From Gemmatimonadaceae bacterium (GTDB lineage: Bacteria; Gemmatimonadota; Gemmatimonadetes; Gemmatimonadales; Gemmatimonadaceae), in contig DASQFN010000103.1 in NCBI GenBank assembly GCA_035633115.1, forward strand, positions 62,001 through 126,000: 64,000 nucleotides of DNA, given 5' to 3'. This document shows, in pieces, positions 1-8,280 of the stretch; positions within the stretch are counted from its first letter, which is position 1, and every line of letters begins with the position of its first letter. The position numbers and the translations under genes were made by a program. Below the pieces are notes generated by a model. The model did no database searches. It was not told the origin of the DNA and saw nothing but the letters and a program-made list of their open reading frames with translations.

Positions 1-1215
1 GGCGCTGAACGTAGCCTGAGGCTCCGTGACACCGCGCTCGGTCCCGGCGACTTTTGCCGTGTATCCCGACAGGAAATAGTACATCGCCTGATCCGGCGTC
101 AGTCGCGCTATGGGTGGCAACACTCCGAATGCATCCGCTGTGAGGAACACGACGTTTTTCGGATGCCCGGCTCTTCCGCTGGGAACGTTGTTCGGGATGT
201 AGCCAAGTGGATATGAAGCTCGAGTGTTTTCGGTAATGGACTGATCCTCGAACCTGACGCGCTTCGTCGTCGGGTCGAGCACCACGTTCTCGAGGATCGT
301 TCCGAACATCTGCGTCGTTCGATAAATGTCGGGTTCGCCGTCGGGCGAGAGGTTGATCACCTTCGCGTAGCACCCGCCCTCGAAGTTGAACACGCCGTCA
401 TGTGACCATCCGTGCTCGTCGTCACCAATGAGAGATCTGTCGGGATCGGCGGACAACGTTGTCTTTCCGGTGCCCGACAGGCCAAAGAAGAGCGCGGTGT
501 CGCCATTGTGGCCCAGGTTGGCCGAGCAGTGCATGGACAGCACACCCTGCTTTGGAAGCAGATAGTTCATCACCGCGAACATCGACTTCTTGAGCTCTCC
601 CGCATAACGCGTCCCGCCAATCAGAATCGTCCGCTCGGCGATGTTGAGCACGATGAACGTTCCGGTGCGCGTGCCGTGCTTTTTCGGGTCAGCCTGGAAC
701 TCGGGAGCATGCAGCACCGTGAAGTTCGGATCGAACGTCGGGAGATCAGACACTTCGGGGCGGATGAACATGTTTCGCACGAACGCCATGTGCCACGCGT
801 TTGGTGAAACGTATCGAACCGACAGACGATAATTGGGGTCGGCCCCGCAGTAGAGGTCCTCGACGAAGATCTCGTTCGCTCCATCCAGGTGCGCCCGCAC
901 ATCGGCGAGAAGAACTTCGTACTTGTCGGACGAATAGGGCTGGTTGACCTTGCCCCAGTCTACGTCCTTTTCCGACGACTCTTCTTTCACTACGAACTTG
1001 TCGTTGGGCGACCGGCCCGTGTGCGGTGCGGTCCGCGCGACGAACGGCCCCATCTCGGCGAATTCGCCTTCGTTGCGCCTGGCGGCCGCGTGCATCAGCT
1101 CGGGAGCGATGAGGTTCCAGTGAACATCACCCGTCGGGTGCAGCCCCTGTTTCCCCAGGCCGATTGCACTCTCGCGGCGCGCCGACGTACGCTCGGGTCT
1201 TGTCTCCGTTGCCAT
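1..1215 (-). CDS. pckA: ATP-dependent phosphoenolpyruvate carboxykinase, 3' end outside window
   Basis: This is the gluconeogenic enzyme that converts oxaloacetate and ATP to PEP, CO2 and ADP in the cytoplasm. The translation from ATG at 1213-1215 runs 405 codons to the window edge without a stop. It contains the family landmarks GRSPNDKF (substrate region), the kinase-1a loop GLSGTGKTTLS, and the kinase-2 stretch LIGDDEHGW. The ATG lies 1 nt after the stop of the malic-enzyme stub upstream. A GAGGG about 11 nt upstream may be a weak ribosome site. About 130 C-terminal residues should lie beyond the window, judging from the usual 530-540 residue length. The identification is firm; only the 3' end is unseen. 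Confidence 0.96.
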   Translation of the reverse strand, partial: MATETRPERTSARRESAIGLGKQGLHPTGDVHWNLIAPELMHAAARRNEGEFAEMGPFVARTAPHTGRSPNDKFVVKEESSEKDVDWGKVNQPYSSDKYEVLLADVRAHLDGANEIFVEDLYCGADPNYRLSVRYVSPNAWHMAFVRNMFIRPEVSDLPTFDPNFTVLHAPEFQADPKKHGTRTGTFIVLNIAERTILIGGTRYAGELKKSMFAVMNYLLPKQGVLSMHCSANLGHNGDTALFFGLSGTGKTTLSADPDRSLIGDDEHGWSHDGVFNFEGGCYAKVINLSPDGEPDIYRTTQMFGTILENVVLDPTTKRVRFEDQSITENTRASYPLGYIPNNVPSGRAGHPKNVVFLTADAFGVLPPIARLTPDQAMYYFLSGYTAKVAGTERGVTEPQATFSA

Positions 1216-1216
1216 G

Positions 1217-1522
1217 CTATCCAGCCCTCACAGTCTGTTCCTTTTCTCGTGTTGCCAATGCCGCGCGCCCCGTGGATCGTTCCTGCGCATCCATCACCGC
1301 CACTGCGGCCATGTTGACGATGTCCTGCACATCCGCGCCTCGCTCGAGCACATGCACCGGTCGGTTCATTCCAACGAGGATCGGCCCGATTGCCGTCGCC
1401 CCACCAAGGTGATGCAGCAGCTTGTACGCGATATTGCCCGCGCTCAGGTTCGGAAAGATCAGGACGTTCGCGCGCTCCTTAACGGGCAAATTACGCGAAA
1501 AGCCGGGCCACGGCACCTTCAC
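1217..1522 (-). pseudogene. maeB: C-terminal stub of a MaeB-type malic enzyme (phosphotransacetylase-like domain)
   Basis: About 80 codons encode the end of the phosphotransacetylase-like domain found at the C-terminus of NADP-type malic enzymes. They include [33 protein letters not shown] and [14 protein letters not shown]. The rest of the 750-residue enzyme (malic and NAD-binding domains) is absent. Upstream, the reading frame soon becomes unrelated sequence and reaches the stop codon of the metal permease at 1583. GTG at 1520-1522 is the only plausible start, but no ribosome site is obvious, so the stub may not be translated. The MaeB wording ([21 protein letters not shown]) favours malic enzyme over Pta. 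It is best explained as a deletion remnant; a free-standing domain is less likely. Confidence 0.75.
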
Positions 1523-1582
1523 CGTTGTACTTACAGGCCCGCCTGAGTCGCGAGAGTCACTCGTGTGGCCGCGTACCCGCGC

Positions 1583-2419
1583 CTAGGCGCGGCGCCGGAT
1601 GGAAACGAAGACGCCCACAATCGCCAGAAGAACCCCTGAGGCGCACACGATCGCTGCACCCGTGGGTAGATCAAGCTGATAGGAAGTCCACAAACCGAGC
1701 AAGCCGGCTGCCGCCGCGACCGCGCATCCTATGACCAGTCGTTTCATCCACTGCTGCGCCAGCATCGTCCCGCAGACCGCTGGCACGATGAGGTAAGCAA
1801 ATGTGAGCAGAACTCCGGCAAGACGAACGAAGCTTACGACGACGAGAGCAAACGCCGCGTAGAACAGAAAGTCCCACAGACGCACCCGTATTCCGGACGC
1901 AAAGGCCCTCTCCGGATCGGACGATATCAGCACGAAGCGCTGGTGGAACGCTGCGTAGAAGGCTCCCAGCGCCGCAAAGACCAGTATGCGCTGGCCGATC
2001 GCACCCTTTGTCACATTGAGGATGTCGCCCGTGAGAAGGTGCTCGAGCTCTTCCTTCCCTCCCGCGACACGGCTGAGCAGGAGAATCACGCCGGCCGCGG
2101 CCACAACGAACGTTATCCCGATGATTGCTTCCTGCGGCACGGGTCCTTTCTCCGTGCTGCGCGACCAGCTGAAGAATGCCGCTCCGAGAAACGTCACAGC
2201 GAGCGAAATCCAGAAGGTGGCGCGATCGTCGAAATGATATCCCATGAGGAGGGCCACACAGGTGCCGAGTGTTGCCACCTGCGCGAGCGCGAGATCCACG
2301 AAGATCACTTCTCTTTCTACGACGTGCAGCCCGAGGTACACGAGGATCGGGGGAAACAGCAGGCAAGCAGCCAGCGGCCACTTCATGACCTCCCAGACTA
2401 CCTGCAAGTCGGCGCTCAT
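1583..2419 (-). CDS. Metal ABC transporter permease (ZnuB/MntB family)
   Basis: This 278-residue inner-membrane permease belongs to the zinc/manganese/iron ABC-3 family. It shows eight or so hydrophobic segments starting at KWPLAACLLFPPILVYLGL. The family pattern VFVDLALAQVATLG (EAA-like, with conserved D and Q) lies in the first third, and VRLAGVLLTFAYLIVPA near the C-terminus. The start is ATG 2417-2419, which overlaps the TGA of the solute-binding protein by 1 nt, so the two are translationally coupled. A longer in-frame reading upstream is just the antisense frame of the neighbour. No ATPase partner follows it, which is unusual. Metal specificity (Zn, Mn or Fe) cannot be read from sequence. 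Confidence 0.93.
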   Translation of the reverse strand: MSADLQVVWEVMKWPLAACLLFPPILVYLGLHVVEREVIFVDLALAQVATLGTCVALLMGYHFDDRATFWISLAVTFLGAAFFSWSRSTEKGPVPQEAIIGITFVVAAAGVILLLSRVAGGKEELEHLLTGDILNVTKGAIGQRILVFAALGAFYAAFHQRFVLISSDPERAFASGIRVRLWDFLFYAAFALVVVSFVRLAGVLLTFAYLIVPAVCGTMLAQQWMKRLVIGCAVAAAAGLLGLWTSYQLDLPTGAAIVCASGVLLAIVGVFVSIRRRA

Positions 2420-3342
2420 CACTGCGTCCGGAGGGCACCAGCCAGAGTATTCACGAGATTGTCCATCATGTCGAAGTAGGTGCCCGTGTTGGGACGCGCA
2501 CCCGGCTGCTGTGAGACGTTCAGTACCGCCGCGCCTGTCTGACGTGCCACCGTCTCCGCCGTCCTCCGGTTCTGGAAGGGCTGCACGAGAATCACGTGCG
2601 CATTTGTCGCTTTCATCTTGCGGATCACCGAGGCGAGGTGCGCGGGCGACGGCGAAATGCCCGGCTTGGGCTCGAGACTCTCGACGATGCTCAGGCCGAA
2701 GCGTGGGGCGAAGTAAACGAAGTCCTTGTGGTAGGTCACGATCCTCGCGCCCCGATAGGGTGCGAGCTGCTTCTGCCACTCCGCCACCTTCAAGTCGAGC
2801 CTTGCGTTGAACCTTGCGAGATTCGCCCTGTAGGACGCCGCCGACTTCGGGTCGATCTGCGAGAAGCGACTGGCGATCTGCCGGGCAATGATCTTCGCAT
2901 TCAGCGGATCGATCAGAAAATGAGGATTGCCCATCGCGTGTACGTCGCCCTTCGATCGATCAAATGCCGCGGGAATCTCCATCATCCTGATTCCCTGTGA
3001 TGCGACTATGCGGCCCGGCGCGCCGGCGGAGATCTTCGCATTACGCGAGTTCTCCAGCAGCGGAGGCAGCCATCCGAGCTCGAGCTCAGCTCCGCCTTCG
3101 ATGAGCGCGTCCGCGCGGTTGAGCGTCACTATGTGGCTCGGCTTCGCATCGACGAAATGCGGGTCCTCCGTCGGTTTCGCGAGGGCCGTGGCACTGACGG
3201 TGCTTCCGCCAATCTCTCGCGCGAGTGATGCAAGGTCTGGAGTGGTCGCAACGACGCGAAGCTGTGCAGCAGCCGGCGAGCCAGTGGCTGCAACTGCCAT
3301 CAGCGCGAACGCCGCGAACTGTTTTGGGTTCAGCATTCTCAT
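2419..3342 (-). CDS. Periplasmic metal-binding protein of ABC transporter (ZnuA/TroA family)
   Basis: This 307-residue solute-binding protein captures a divalent metal in the periplasm for the adjacent permease. A signal peptide (hydrophobic core AAFALMAVAA, cleavage near PAAAQ) precedes the mature start LRVVATTPDLASLA, typical of cluster A-I proteins. The candidate metal ligands His62 (DPHF), His141 (NPHF) and His205 (TYHKDF) are present. The usual late Glu is Gln in ILVQPF, while an Asp follows in TYFDMM. It lacks the long His-rich loop of many ZnuA proteins, so manganese or iron are as plausible as zinc. It lies 18 nt after the porin gene and overlaps the permease by 1 nt. Confidence 0.93.
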   Translation of the reverse strand: MRMLNPKQFAAFALMAVAATGSPAAAQLRVVATTPDLASLAREIGGSTVSATALAKPTEDPHFVDAKPSHIVTLNRADALIEGGAELELGWLPPLLENSRNAKISAGAPGRIVASQGIRMMEIPAAFDRSKGDVHAMGNPHFLIDPLNAKIIARQIASRFSQIDPKSAASYRANLARFNARLDLKVAEWQKQLAPYRGARIVTYHKDFVYFAPRFGLSIVESLEPKPGISPSPAHLASVIRKMKATNAHVILVQPFQNRRTAETVARQTGAAVLNVSQQPGARPNTGTYFDMMDNLVNTLAGALRTQ

Positions 3343-3360
3343 TTTTCCTATTTTGCACGT

Positions 3361-4683
3361 TTAGAATTTGTGTGCCGCGTGCGCACCGAGCAGGAACTCG
3401 AACTGGAACCAGAGCGAGTGGTCGGTGCCAATCCCGGTGCGATCATCGTAGTTGTATTGCACACGGAATTTCGAGAATTCAGTCGGGTACCAGGTGAAGT
3501 TGGGAGACAGGCGAAACCGATCGGCGCGCAGCGGTGTCTGCACTGAGGCGTCGTCGCCTCTTGCCCAGTCACCGCGGATTCCCGCCACGATTCGGGGTTT
3601 TATTCCCCACAACAGCTGAGCGTACGCGCCGCGATCCTTGAGCGTCTCCTCCGGCAGGATGTGCGTCGGATCTTCCGCCGACGTTCGCTCCGCTGCGTCA
3701 TAGCTGCGGAACAGCGCCTCGCCCTGCATCGAGAGGAACGGAAACCCCGCCTGAGCCGTCGCAGACTTCCACTTCCAATAGGCGTCAACACCGTACACCC
3801 GGGTGCTGGCTGAAGGTCCGGAATTATTCGGACCGAACGACGCCGACGCGCCGACAAGAACCGTTTGCGTCTCGCTGACGTCAAAGGAGGTGGCGATGCG
3901 CGGAACGATCAGCATGTCCCCGAAGCCTTCCACTTCTCGCTCGACCGGAACGCCGCCATGGATTTCCGCCGATTCGTCGGACCGAAAGCTCCAGGTCGTT
4001 CCCCCTCTGCTGTTCATGATGCCCACCTGGGCTTCCGCATAGAAGGAGGTGGGCAGCAGCCATGACATGCGCATGCCCTGCCCGCGGAGACCATCCGGGC
4101 CGAACATCCGGTTGAGCACCAGCGGCTGGTCGACGAAAGCCCACGAGTGCGGATGCTGCGGATTCTGCCGGCCGAACTCCGCGAAGTATTGCCCGGCTTT
4201 CAATTGCAGATTATGCGGCAGCGAGCTCGTGAGCACGTAGATTTCCTCGAGCTCGACGCCCGTTTCACCGTTCTCGTCAAGCTTGAAGACAATGCTGGTG
4301 AACCCCTTGAAGTAGGGATCCACGGCGCCGTCAAGCGTGAGCTCGGCATTGGGGATCGTGAACCCGCGGACATGGGGGTCGTGATCGCCGAGCTGCAGGG
4401 AGCCAACGTCCGGCTCGGTGGACCACCCTGCGTCCGTCAGCGCAGTGAATCCGATGTTCATGTAGCCGCCGGATCCCCGCGGCGCCTGCGCCGCCGTGCC
4501 CGTATCGGCTGCGACACCGCCAAGCTCTTTCTCCAGCTCGCGCACCAGCGCGATTGAATCAGCCTTTGCGATGCTGTCGGCCCGCGCGACAGAATCGCGT
4601 CTTGCCCTCTCAGACGGAGTCTGAGCCAGCCCCAAACACGGCGCCGCCAGAAAAAGCGCGCCGACTATGAGTCTTCCTTTCAT
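3361..4683 (-). CDS. Outer-membrane porin associated with the metal transporter
   Basis: This 440-residue protein has a signal peptide (MKGRLIVGALFLAAP, cleavage near GLAQ). A charged helical stretch rich in Ala-Arg-Asp-Ser (residues about 22-50) follows, then a long alternating polar/aromatic region ending in Phe (AAHKF), as expected for a beta-barrel porin of the phosphate-porin/DUF-porin type. Stretches such as LKAGQYFAEFGRQNPQHPHSW are typical of such barrels. The ATG at 4681-4683 was chosen because it begins a good signal peptide. The gene lies immediately upstream of the metal-binding protein, which suggests it lets metal ions or complexes cross the outer membrane; that role is inferred from position only. 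Confidence 0.8.
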   Translation of the reverse strand: MKGRLIVGALFLAAPCLGLAQTPSERARRDSVARADSIAKADSIALVRELEKELGGVAADTGTAAQAPRGSGGYMNIGFTALTDAGWSTEPDVGSLQLGDHDPHVRGFTIPNAELTLDGAVDPYFKGFTSIVFKLDENGETGVELEEIYVLTSSLPHNLQLKAGQYFAEFGRQNPQHPHSWAFVDQPLVLNRMFGPDGLRGQGMRMSWLLPTSFYAEAQVGIMNSRGGTTWSFRSDESAEIHGGVPVEREVEGFGDMLIVPRIATSFDVSETQTVLVGASASFGPNNSGPSASTRVYGVDAYWKWKSATAQAGFPFLSMQGEALFRSYDAAERTSAEDPTHILPEETLKDRGAYAQLLWGIKPRIVAGIRGDWARGDDASVQTPLRADRFRLSPNFTWYPTEFSKFRVQYNYDDRTGIGTDHSLWFQFEFLLGAHAAHKF

Positions 4684-4799
4684 TGGTGGTTTGTCCCGTT
4701 CGCATTCTGTGGTAGTGGTCAGGGCGTCAGAAAGCACTGAACGCCGGCGAGGTTCACTACAGGCGGGCGATCGAGCCGCTGATGCGGACGATCAGCCGG

Positions 4800-5156
4800 C
4801 TAGAACAGGGACGGAGGGGCTCTGGACCAGCTGGCGCGGCCGGCGAGGCGACTGCTGAAATCCGTGGCGCTCCTTGCCGCGTGCGGCCTCGCGCTCGCGA
4901 TCGCGTAATGTGTGGCAGCTCGAGGCTCGGCCGTTGCGAGCAGGTGCTGCCCGACGCATGCCGGGCAGTTGGCGTCGGAGTGTGAGTGATGAAGCTGAGT
5001 TCCCGCGGCCTCGATGTGGGCACCCGCGTCATCACCGAATCTGATTTCAGTGATCGGCGCAACACCGAGAAGGATTTGCGCGAGCGCTGCGAGAAACACA
5101 GCGGGTCGCCAGAGTGCGGGCGGGAGCATCCTTGAGAATCGTGGCACGAATCTCAT
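4800..5156 (-). CDS. Small secreted or membrane-anchored His/Cys protein in metal cluster
   Basis: This is a 118-residue protein of unknown function. A hydrophobic segment near residues 14-34 (RPAVFLAALAQILLGVAP) could be a signal anchor or cleavable signal. It is followed by a short His/Cys motif, LHHSHSDANCPACVGQH, which resembles the CPxC-with-His motif seen in DUF2946-like proteins next to metal receptors. The rest is Ala/Arg-rich and low in complexity. It sits between the regulator and the porin on the same strand, about 100 nt from each. A periplasmic metal-binding or metal-sensing accessory role is inferred from the motif and position. The gene is likely real because the motif is preserved in an otherwise GC-drift-prone stretch. 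Confidence 0.65.
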   Translation of the reverse strand: MRFVPRFSRMLPPALWRPAVFLAALAQILLGVAPITEIRFGDDAGAHIEAAGTQLHHSHSDANCPACVGQHLLATAEPRAATHYAIASARPHAARSATDFSSRLAGRASWSRAPPSLF

Positions 5157-5260
5157 ACCCGGCGAAGTCTAGCCTCGTTCCGGCGGCGAAGCCAGCGTGC
5201 GTGGATCAGCGAGTTCCTGCGCCGAAAGCGTGGCCGCCCCCAATCTTGCCCGGCGTCGTG

Positions 5261-5941
5261 TCAGTCGGGCATCGTGACGAGGACCTGCGCCGCGAGCGAT
5301 GGGGCCACAAACTTTCGGGACCCGTACACTTCGACAGTCATGGGCCCGCCAAACGGCGCTCGCGCCGTGACCCGCACCTCCGCGCCGGGCCGAAGGCCAA
5401 GCTCATCCAGGTAGCGCAGCATCGCCGCGTCCTCGTGAATTACCCGCATCACGCGGCCGCTTTCTTCCACCTCGAGAGTCTCCAGCGGGCGGTATACGGT
5501 CTCATCGACCGATCCGTCGCGCGTTGGAATCGGCGCCCCGTGCGGGTCGGTCGTCGGCTGGCCGAGAGCCTCCGCCATTCGATCTATCAGCTCGTCTGAC
5601 GCAGCGTGCTCGAGCCGTTCCGCTTCTGCATGAACTCGATCCCACGAATAGCCGAGTATCGAGGCGAGGTACGTTTCAATCACGCGGTGACGGCGCAAGG
5701 TTTCGAGCGCTCTGTGACGGCCGAGCTCGGTGAGCGTCACGCCGTGGTACGGCTCGTGAGTGAGATATTTCTGCTCAGCCAATCGCCTAACCATGCCGCT
5801 CACGGACGGCGCGGTGACGCCAAGACGCTCGGCAAGAGACCCGATTGTCACTGTCGTCTGACCGCTTCCGATAGCGTAAATCGCCTTGAGGTAATCCTCG
5901 GCGGTGGCGCTGAGCCGCGAGCCTGTCAGCTCATGAACCAT
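5261..5941 (-). CDS. DtxR/MntR-family metal-dependent transcriptional regulator
   Basis: This 226-residue repressor senses a divalent metal (Mn or Fe). The N-terminal winged helix (SATAEDYLKAIYAI, then SLAERLGVTAPSVSGMVRRL) is the DtxR DNA-binding domain. Residues 75-135 carry the dimerisation and metal-binding domain, with RHRVIETYL and the cluster HAEAERLEHAASDELIDRM holding the usual His and Glu ligands. The C-terminal 70 residues form an SH3-like FeoA domain (LGLRPGAEVRVTARAPFGG). It lies within the metal-transport set and is the obvious candidate to control it. The start ATG 5939-5941 gives the normal family length. Confidence 0.95.
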   Translation of the reverse strand: MVHELTGSRLSATAEDYLKAIYAIGSGQTTVTIGSLAERLGVTAPSVSGMVRRLAEQKYLTHEPYHGVTLTELGRHRALETLRRHRVIETYLASILGYSWDRVHAEAERLEHAASDELIDRMAEALGQPTTDPHGAPIPTRDGSVDETVYRPLETLEVEESGRVMRVIHEDAAMLRYLDELGLRPGAEVRVTARAPFGGPMTVEVYGSRKFVAPSLAAQVLVTMPD

Positions 5942-5972
5942 CGAAGCCGACCGTGACGTAATCGTGTGACAT

Positions 5973-7160
5973 CTACTTGATGGCGATGCCGGTTACATAG
6001 AGCACGAGCATCCCCGCAAGGACTCCGGCAAAGGCTGTGACAGGCATTTCATCCGCCGCTTTTGTCGTCCACACCATTTTTCGCCCGATCGCATACGCAA
6101 CCTGAAACACCGCTCCCGCGCCGATCGCGAGGAAGAGAACCGACAGCGCGCGCGAAGATACCAGCCCCCCTACCCACGCGCCGAGAATTGCGGGTGCGCC
6201 GCCAATCAATCCAAGAATTGCGAGCGTGCGAAGCGACGGCTTGTCCTTCGCGATCGGCACGACGATCCCCAGCCCTTCGGTGATGTTCTGAATGATGAAG
6301 CCCACGACGAGGAAAGTCCCGAGAGCCGCTGCGCCGACGGCATACGCAGCACCGATCGCCAGTCCCTCTCCAAGATTGTGCAGGCCGATGCCCACTGCGA
6401 TCACTGCGGCAAGCGACATACGCTGGCCGGCGGCGCTGCGACCAATCGTCTCCTGTCGTCTGCTGACCGCCTGAAGGAGTAGCCACGTTCCGACAATTCC
6501 AATCGCTATCAGCCCGGTTGCCTGAAACGTGTCCTCGAGCTCGCCGCCAATCTCGAGTGCCTCCGAAATCGCATCGATTCCCAGAAAGATCAGAAGTCCG
6601 ACTGTCGCGGCCATCAGGAACAGCATTGCCCGCGAGCCGAGCTGCCTGAGCGCGGGAAGCCAGAACATTCCGAGAATGACCGGAATGATTCCGACGTATA
6701 TGCCGATCAGAGTGAATTTCCAGAGCGTTGCAGCCGAGGCGTTCGGCGTGACGGTGGCGACGGGTATGGAGGCCGTGAAGGGAATCGAGTTGCCAGTGAA
6801 GACCGTGATCTCGTAGGCCTCGCTCTGCACCCACACGTAGTTAAGCGTGAGAACGGCTTTGCCGAGGCGCGGAATTATGCGCCCGGGAGATATGGTATAT
6901 GGCCAGATTGCCTCGTTGATCGAGACCTGGGAGATGGTAATCGGCTGCGGGCTGGTGTTGCGGAGATGGAGCTCGATCTCACCCGGCCGCAGGATCGTGC
7001 GCCCGAACTGGACCGTTTCGATAGGGACAGCGGGTTCGACGTTGAGTCCGGCGCCCCGAGTCGACACGAACAGCGCGATGACCGCCGCGAGCACAACGAT
7101 TGGAGCGATGAAGAAGAGCCAGGCGCGCGCTTTGGATGGTGCTCCAGAGTCAGTTGCCAT
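5973..7160 (-). CDS. ZIP-family metal transporter with N-terminal beta-rich ectodomain
   Basis: This 395-residue membrane protein begins with an anchor helix (residues 13-32). About 105 residues of predicted beta strands follow (RPGEIELHLRNTS, PITISQVSINEA), and then eight hydrophobic segments of a ZIP transporter. The metal-site helices are visible: HNLGEG at 261-266 (normal ZIP TM4 motif) and QNITEG at 291-296, where the usual His of TM5 is Gln. ZIP proteins import Zn, Fe or Mn down a gradient. The start MATDSGAP (ATG 7158-7160) lies 4 nt after the oxidase stop, so the two are an operon. The ectodomain resembles a small Ig- or cupredoxin-like fold by pattern only. It could receive metal from the oxidase, which is an inference. 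Confidence 0.9.
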   Translation of the reverse strand: MATDSGAPSKARAWLFFIAPIVVLAAVIALFVSTRGAGLNVEPAVPIETVQFGRTILRPGEIELHLRNTSPQPITISQVSINEAIWPYTISPGRIIPRLGKAVLTLNYVWVQSEAYEITVFTGNSIPFTASIPVATVTPNASAATLWKFTLIGIYVGIIPVILGMFWLPALRQLGSRAMLFLMAATVGLLIFLGIDAISEALEIGGELEDTFQATGLIAIGIVGTWLLLQAVSRRQETIGRSAAGQRMSLAAVIAVGIGLHNLGEGLAIGAAYAVGAAALGTFLVVGFIIQNITEGLGIVVPIAKDKPSLRTLAILGLIGGAPAILGAWVGGLVSSRALSVLFLAIGAGAVFQVAYAIGRKMVWTTKAADEMPVTAFAGVLAGMLVLYVTGIAIK

Positions 7161-7164
7161 GACT

Positions 7165-8256
7165 TTACGCCTCCACCTCGAATACGCCCGTCCATCCCAG
7201 CTCGGCGAATTCCGTTTTGTGCGCGTGGAACATGTAAAGGCCGGGGTACCTGTAGCTGAACTCGAGAATGCCACGCTGGCCTTGCATCAACGCAACGGTA
7301 TCGGTGAATTCGCTCGGCGTTAGACTGGTCCCGGTAGGGTAATACTGAAAGAAGTTCGCGTGGAGATGGAAGGAATTAACCGGATCGTACTCCAGCGTGT
7401 TCACCAGGTAGACGCGAACGAGCTCGCCAACCTTGAGCTTGATCGGATTCTTCTTGTGGTCGTAGTGGAAGGGAATCCCGTTCACCTGGTAGAAGTCGTT
7501 CTTGCCGTCGAAGTCGACGTCGAACCCGCTCATCACCATTATGAGCTCGCGGTCGACCTTGGGTCTTCCTCCCTTGGGGTCGACGATGAAAGCGCCGTAA
7601 AGGCCTTTGGCGATGTGCTTGGCGAGGGGCGCGGTGTGGCAGTGATAGAGGTGAAGTCCAAAAGGCTCGGCGTCGAACTCGTAGACATATTTCCCGCTGG
7701 GGGCGACGACGCCCGACCGTGCGTCGAAAACGCCGTCCATGTTGCCGGGATGAACTCCGTGAAAATGGATACTGTGCGCGTGGTCACTCGCATTCAGAAG
7801 CTCGACCCGCACGCGGTCGCCTTCGTTCACCCTGATTGTGGGGCCTGGGATCCGGCCGTTGTAGGTCCACGCCGCGAACTCGAGCCCCGGCATGACTTCG
7901 ATCATCTGATTCTTAACGACGAACGTGTATTCGTGAAGGATCTGCCCGTTTGGAAGCGTGCTGATTTTGCCGGCATCGAAATCGGTGAGGAGAGCGCTTG
8001 GATTGAAGCCGTTCTTGACGTGGTCCACCTCTCCATCCATGGAGGGCATCATCGTGGCATGCCCACGCGCCCCCAGCTCGGCTGGTCCGGTATTGGGGCC
8101 GGTCGTAACGCGTTGCGATTGTAGCGACAGTCCGATGGCTGCCACCCCGACGACTCCAGCGCCGCCGATGCCGGCAGATTTGATGAAACTCCGTCGCGTT
8201 AGGTTAGACTCTTCTGAGGTTTTGGAGGGATTTACGGTTGATTTTTGTTCGTCCAT
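7165..8256 (-). CDS. Tat-exported two-domain multicopper oxidase
   Basis: This 363-residue periplasmic copper oxidase carries a Tat signal (TRRSFIKSAG, residues 20-29). Domain 1 (about 105-230) holds HFH at 164-166 and HCHTAPLAKHIAKGLYG at 205-221, giving Cys206 and His214 as type-1 copper ligands with Leu219 at the axial place. Domain 2 (about 235-363) holds HLH at 297-299 and HAH at 344-346 but no Cys. Four His-x-His pairs make a complete trinuclear site, and type-1 copper lies only in domain 1, an arrangement described as type C two-domain oxidase. Laccase-like or metal-oxidase (Fe or Mn) activity is more likely than nitrite reduction. The ATG at 8254-8256 was chosen to fit the Tat signal. 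It is the first gene of the metal operon. Confidence 0.92.
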   Translation of the reverse strand: MDEQKSTVNPSKTSEESNLTRRSFIKSAGIGGAGVVGVAAIGLSLQSQRVTTGPNTGPAELGARGHATMMPSMDGEVDHVKNGFNPSALLTDFDAGKISTLPNGQILHEYTFVVKNQMIEVMPGLEFAAWTYNGRIPGPTIRVNEGDRVRVELLNASDHAHSIHFHGVHPGNMDGVFDARSGVVAPSGKYVYEFDAEPFGLHLYHCHTAPLAKHIAKGLYGAFIVDPKGGRPKVDRELIMVMSGFDVDFDGKNDFYQVNGIPFHYDHKKNPIKLKVGELVRVYLVNTLEYDPVNSFHLHANFFQYYPTGTSLTPSEFTDTVALMQGQRGILEFSYRYPGLYMFHAHKTEFAELGWTGVFEVEA

Positions 8257-8266
8257 AAGCAGGAAG

Positions 8267-8280
8267 TTAGTGTCACCTAA
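8267..8280 (-). promoter_or_regulatory. Candidate DtxR/MntR operator near the oxidase start
   Basis: The minus-strand sequence TTAGGTGACACTAA is an imperfect inverted repeat (TTAG...CTAA ends) 11 nt upstream of the oxidase ATG. It overlaps a TATATT that could be a -10 element. Its TTAGG half and AT-rich ends resemble DtxR-type boxes. A second TTAGGTTAG occurs at about 8199-8207 inside the oxidase coding region. The match is by eye; the intergenic region is shared with the divergent CDF exporter. Confidence 0.4.
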
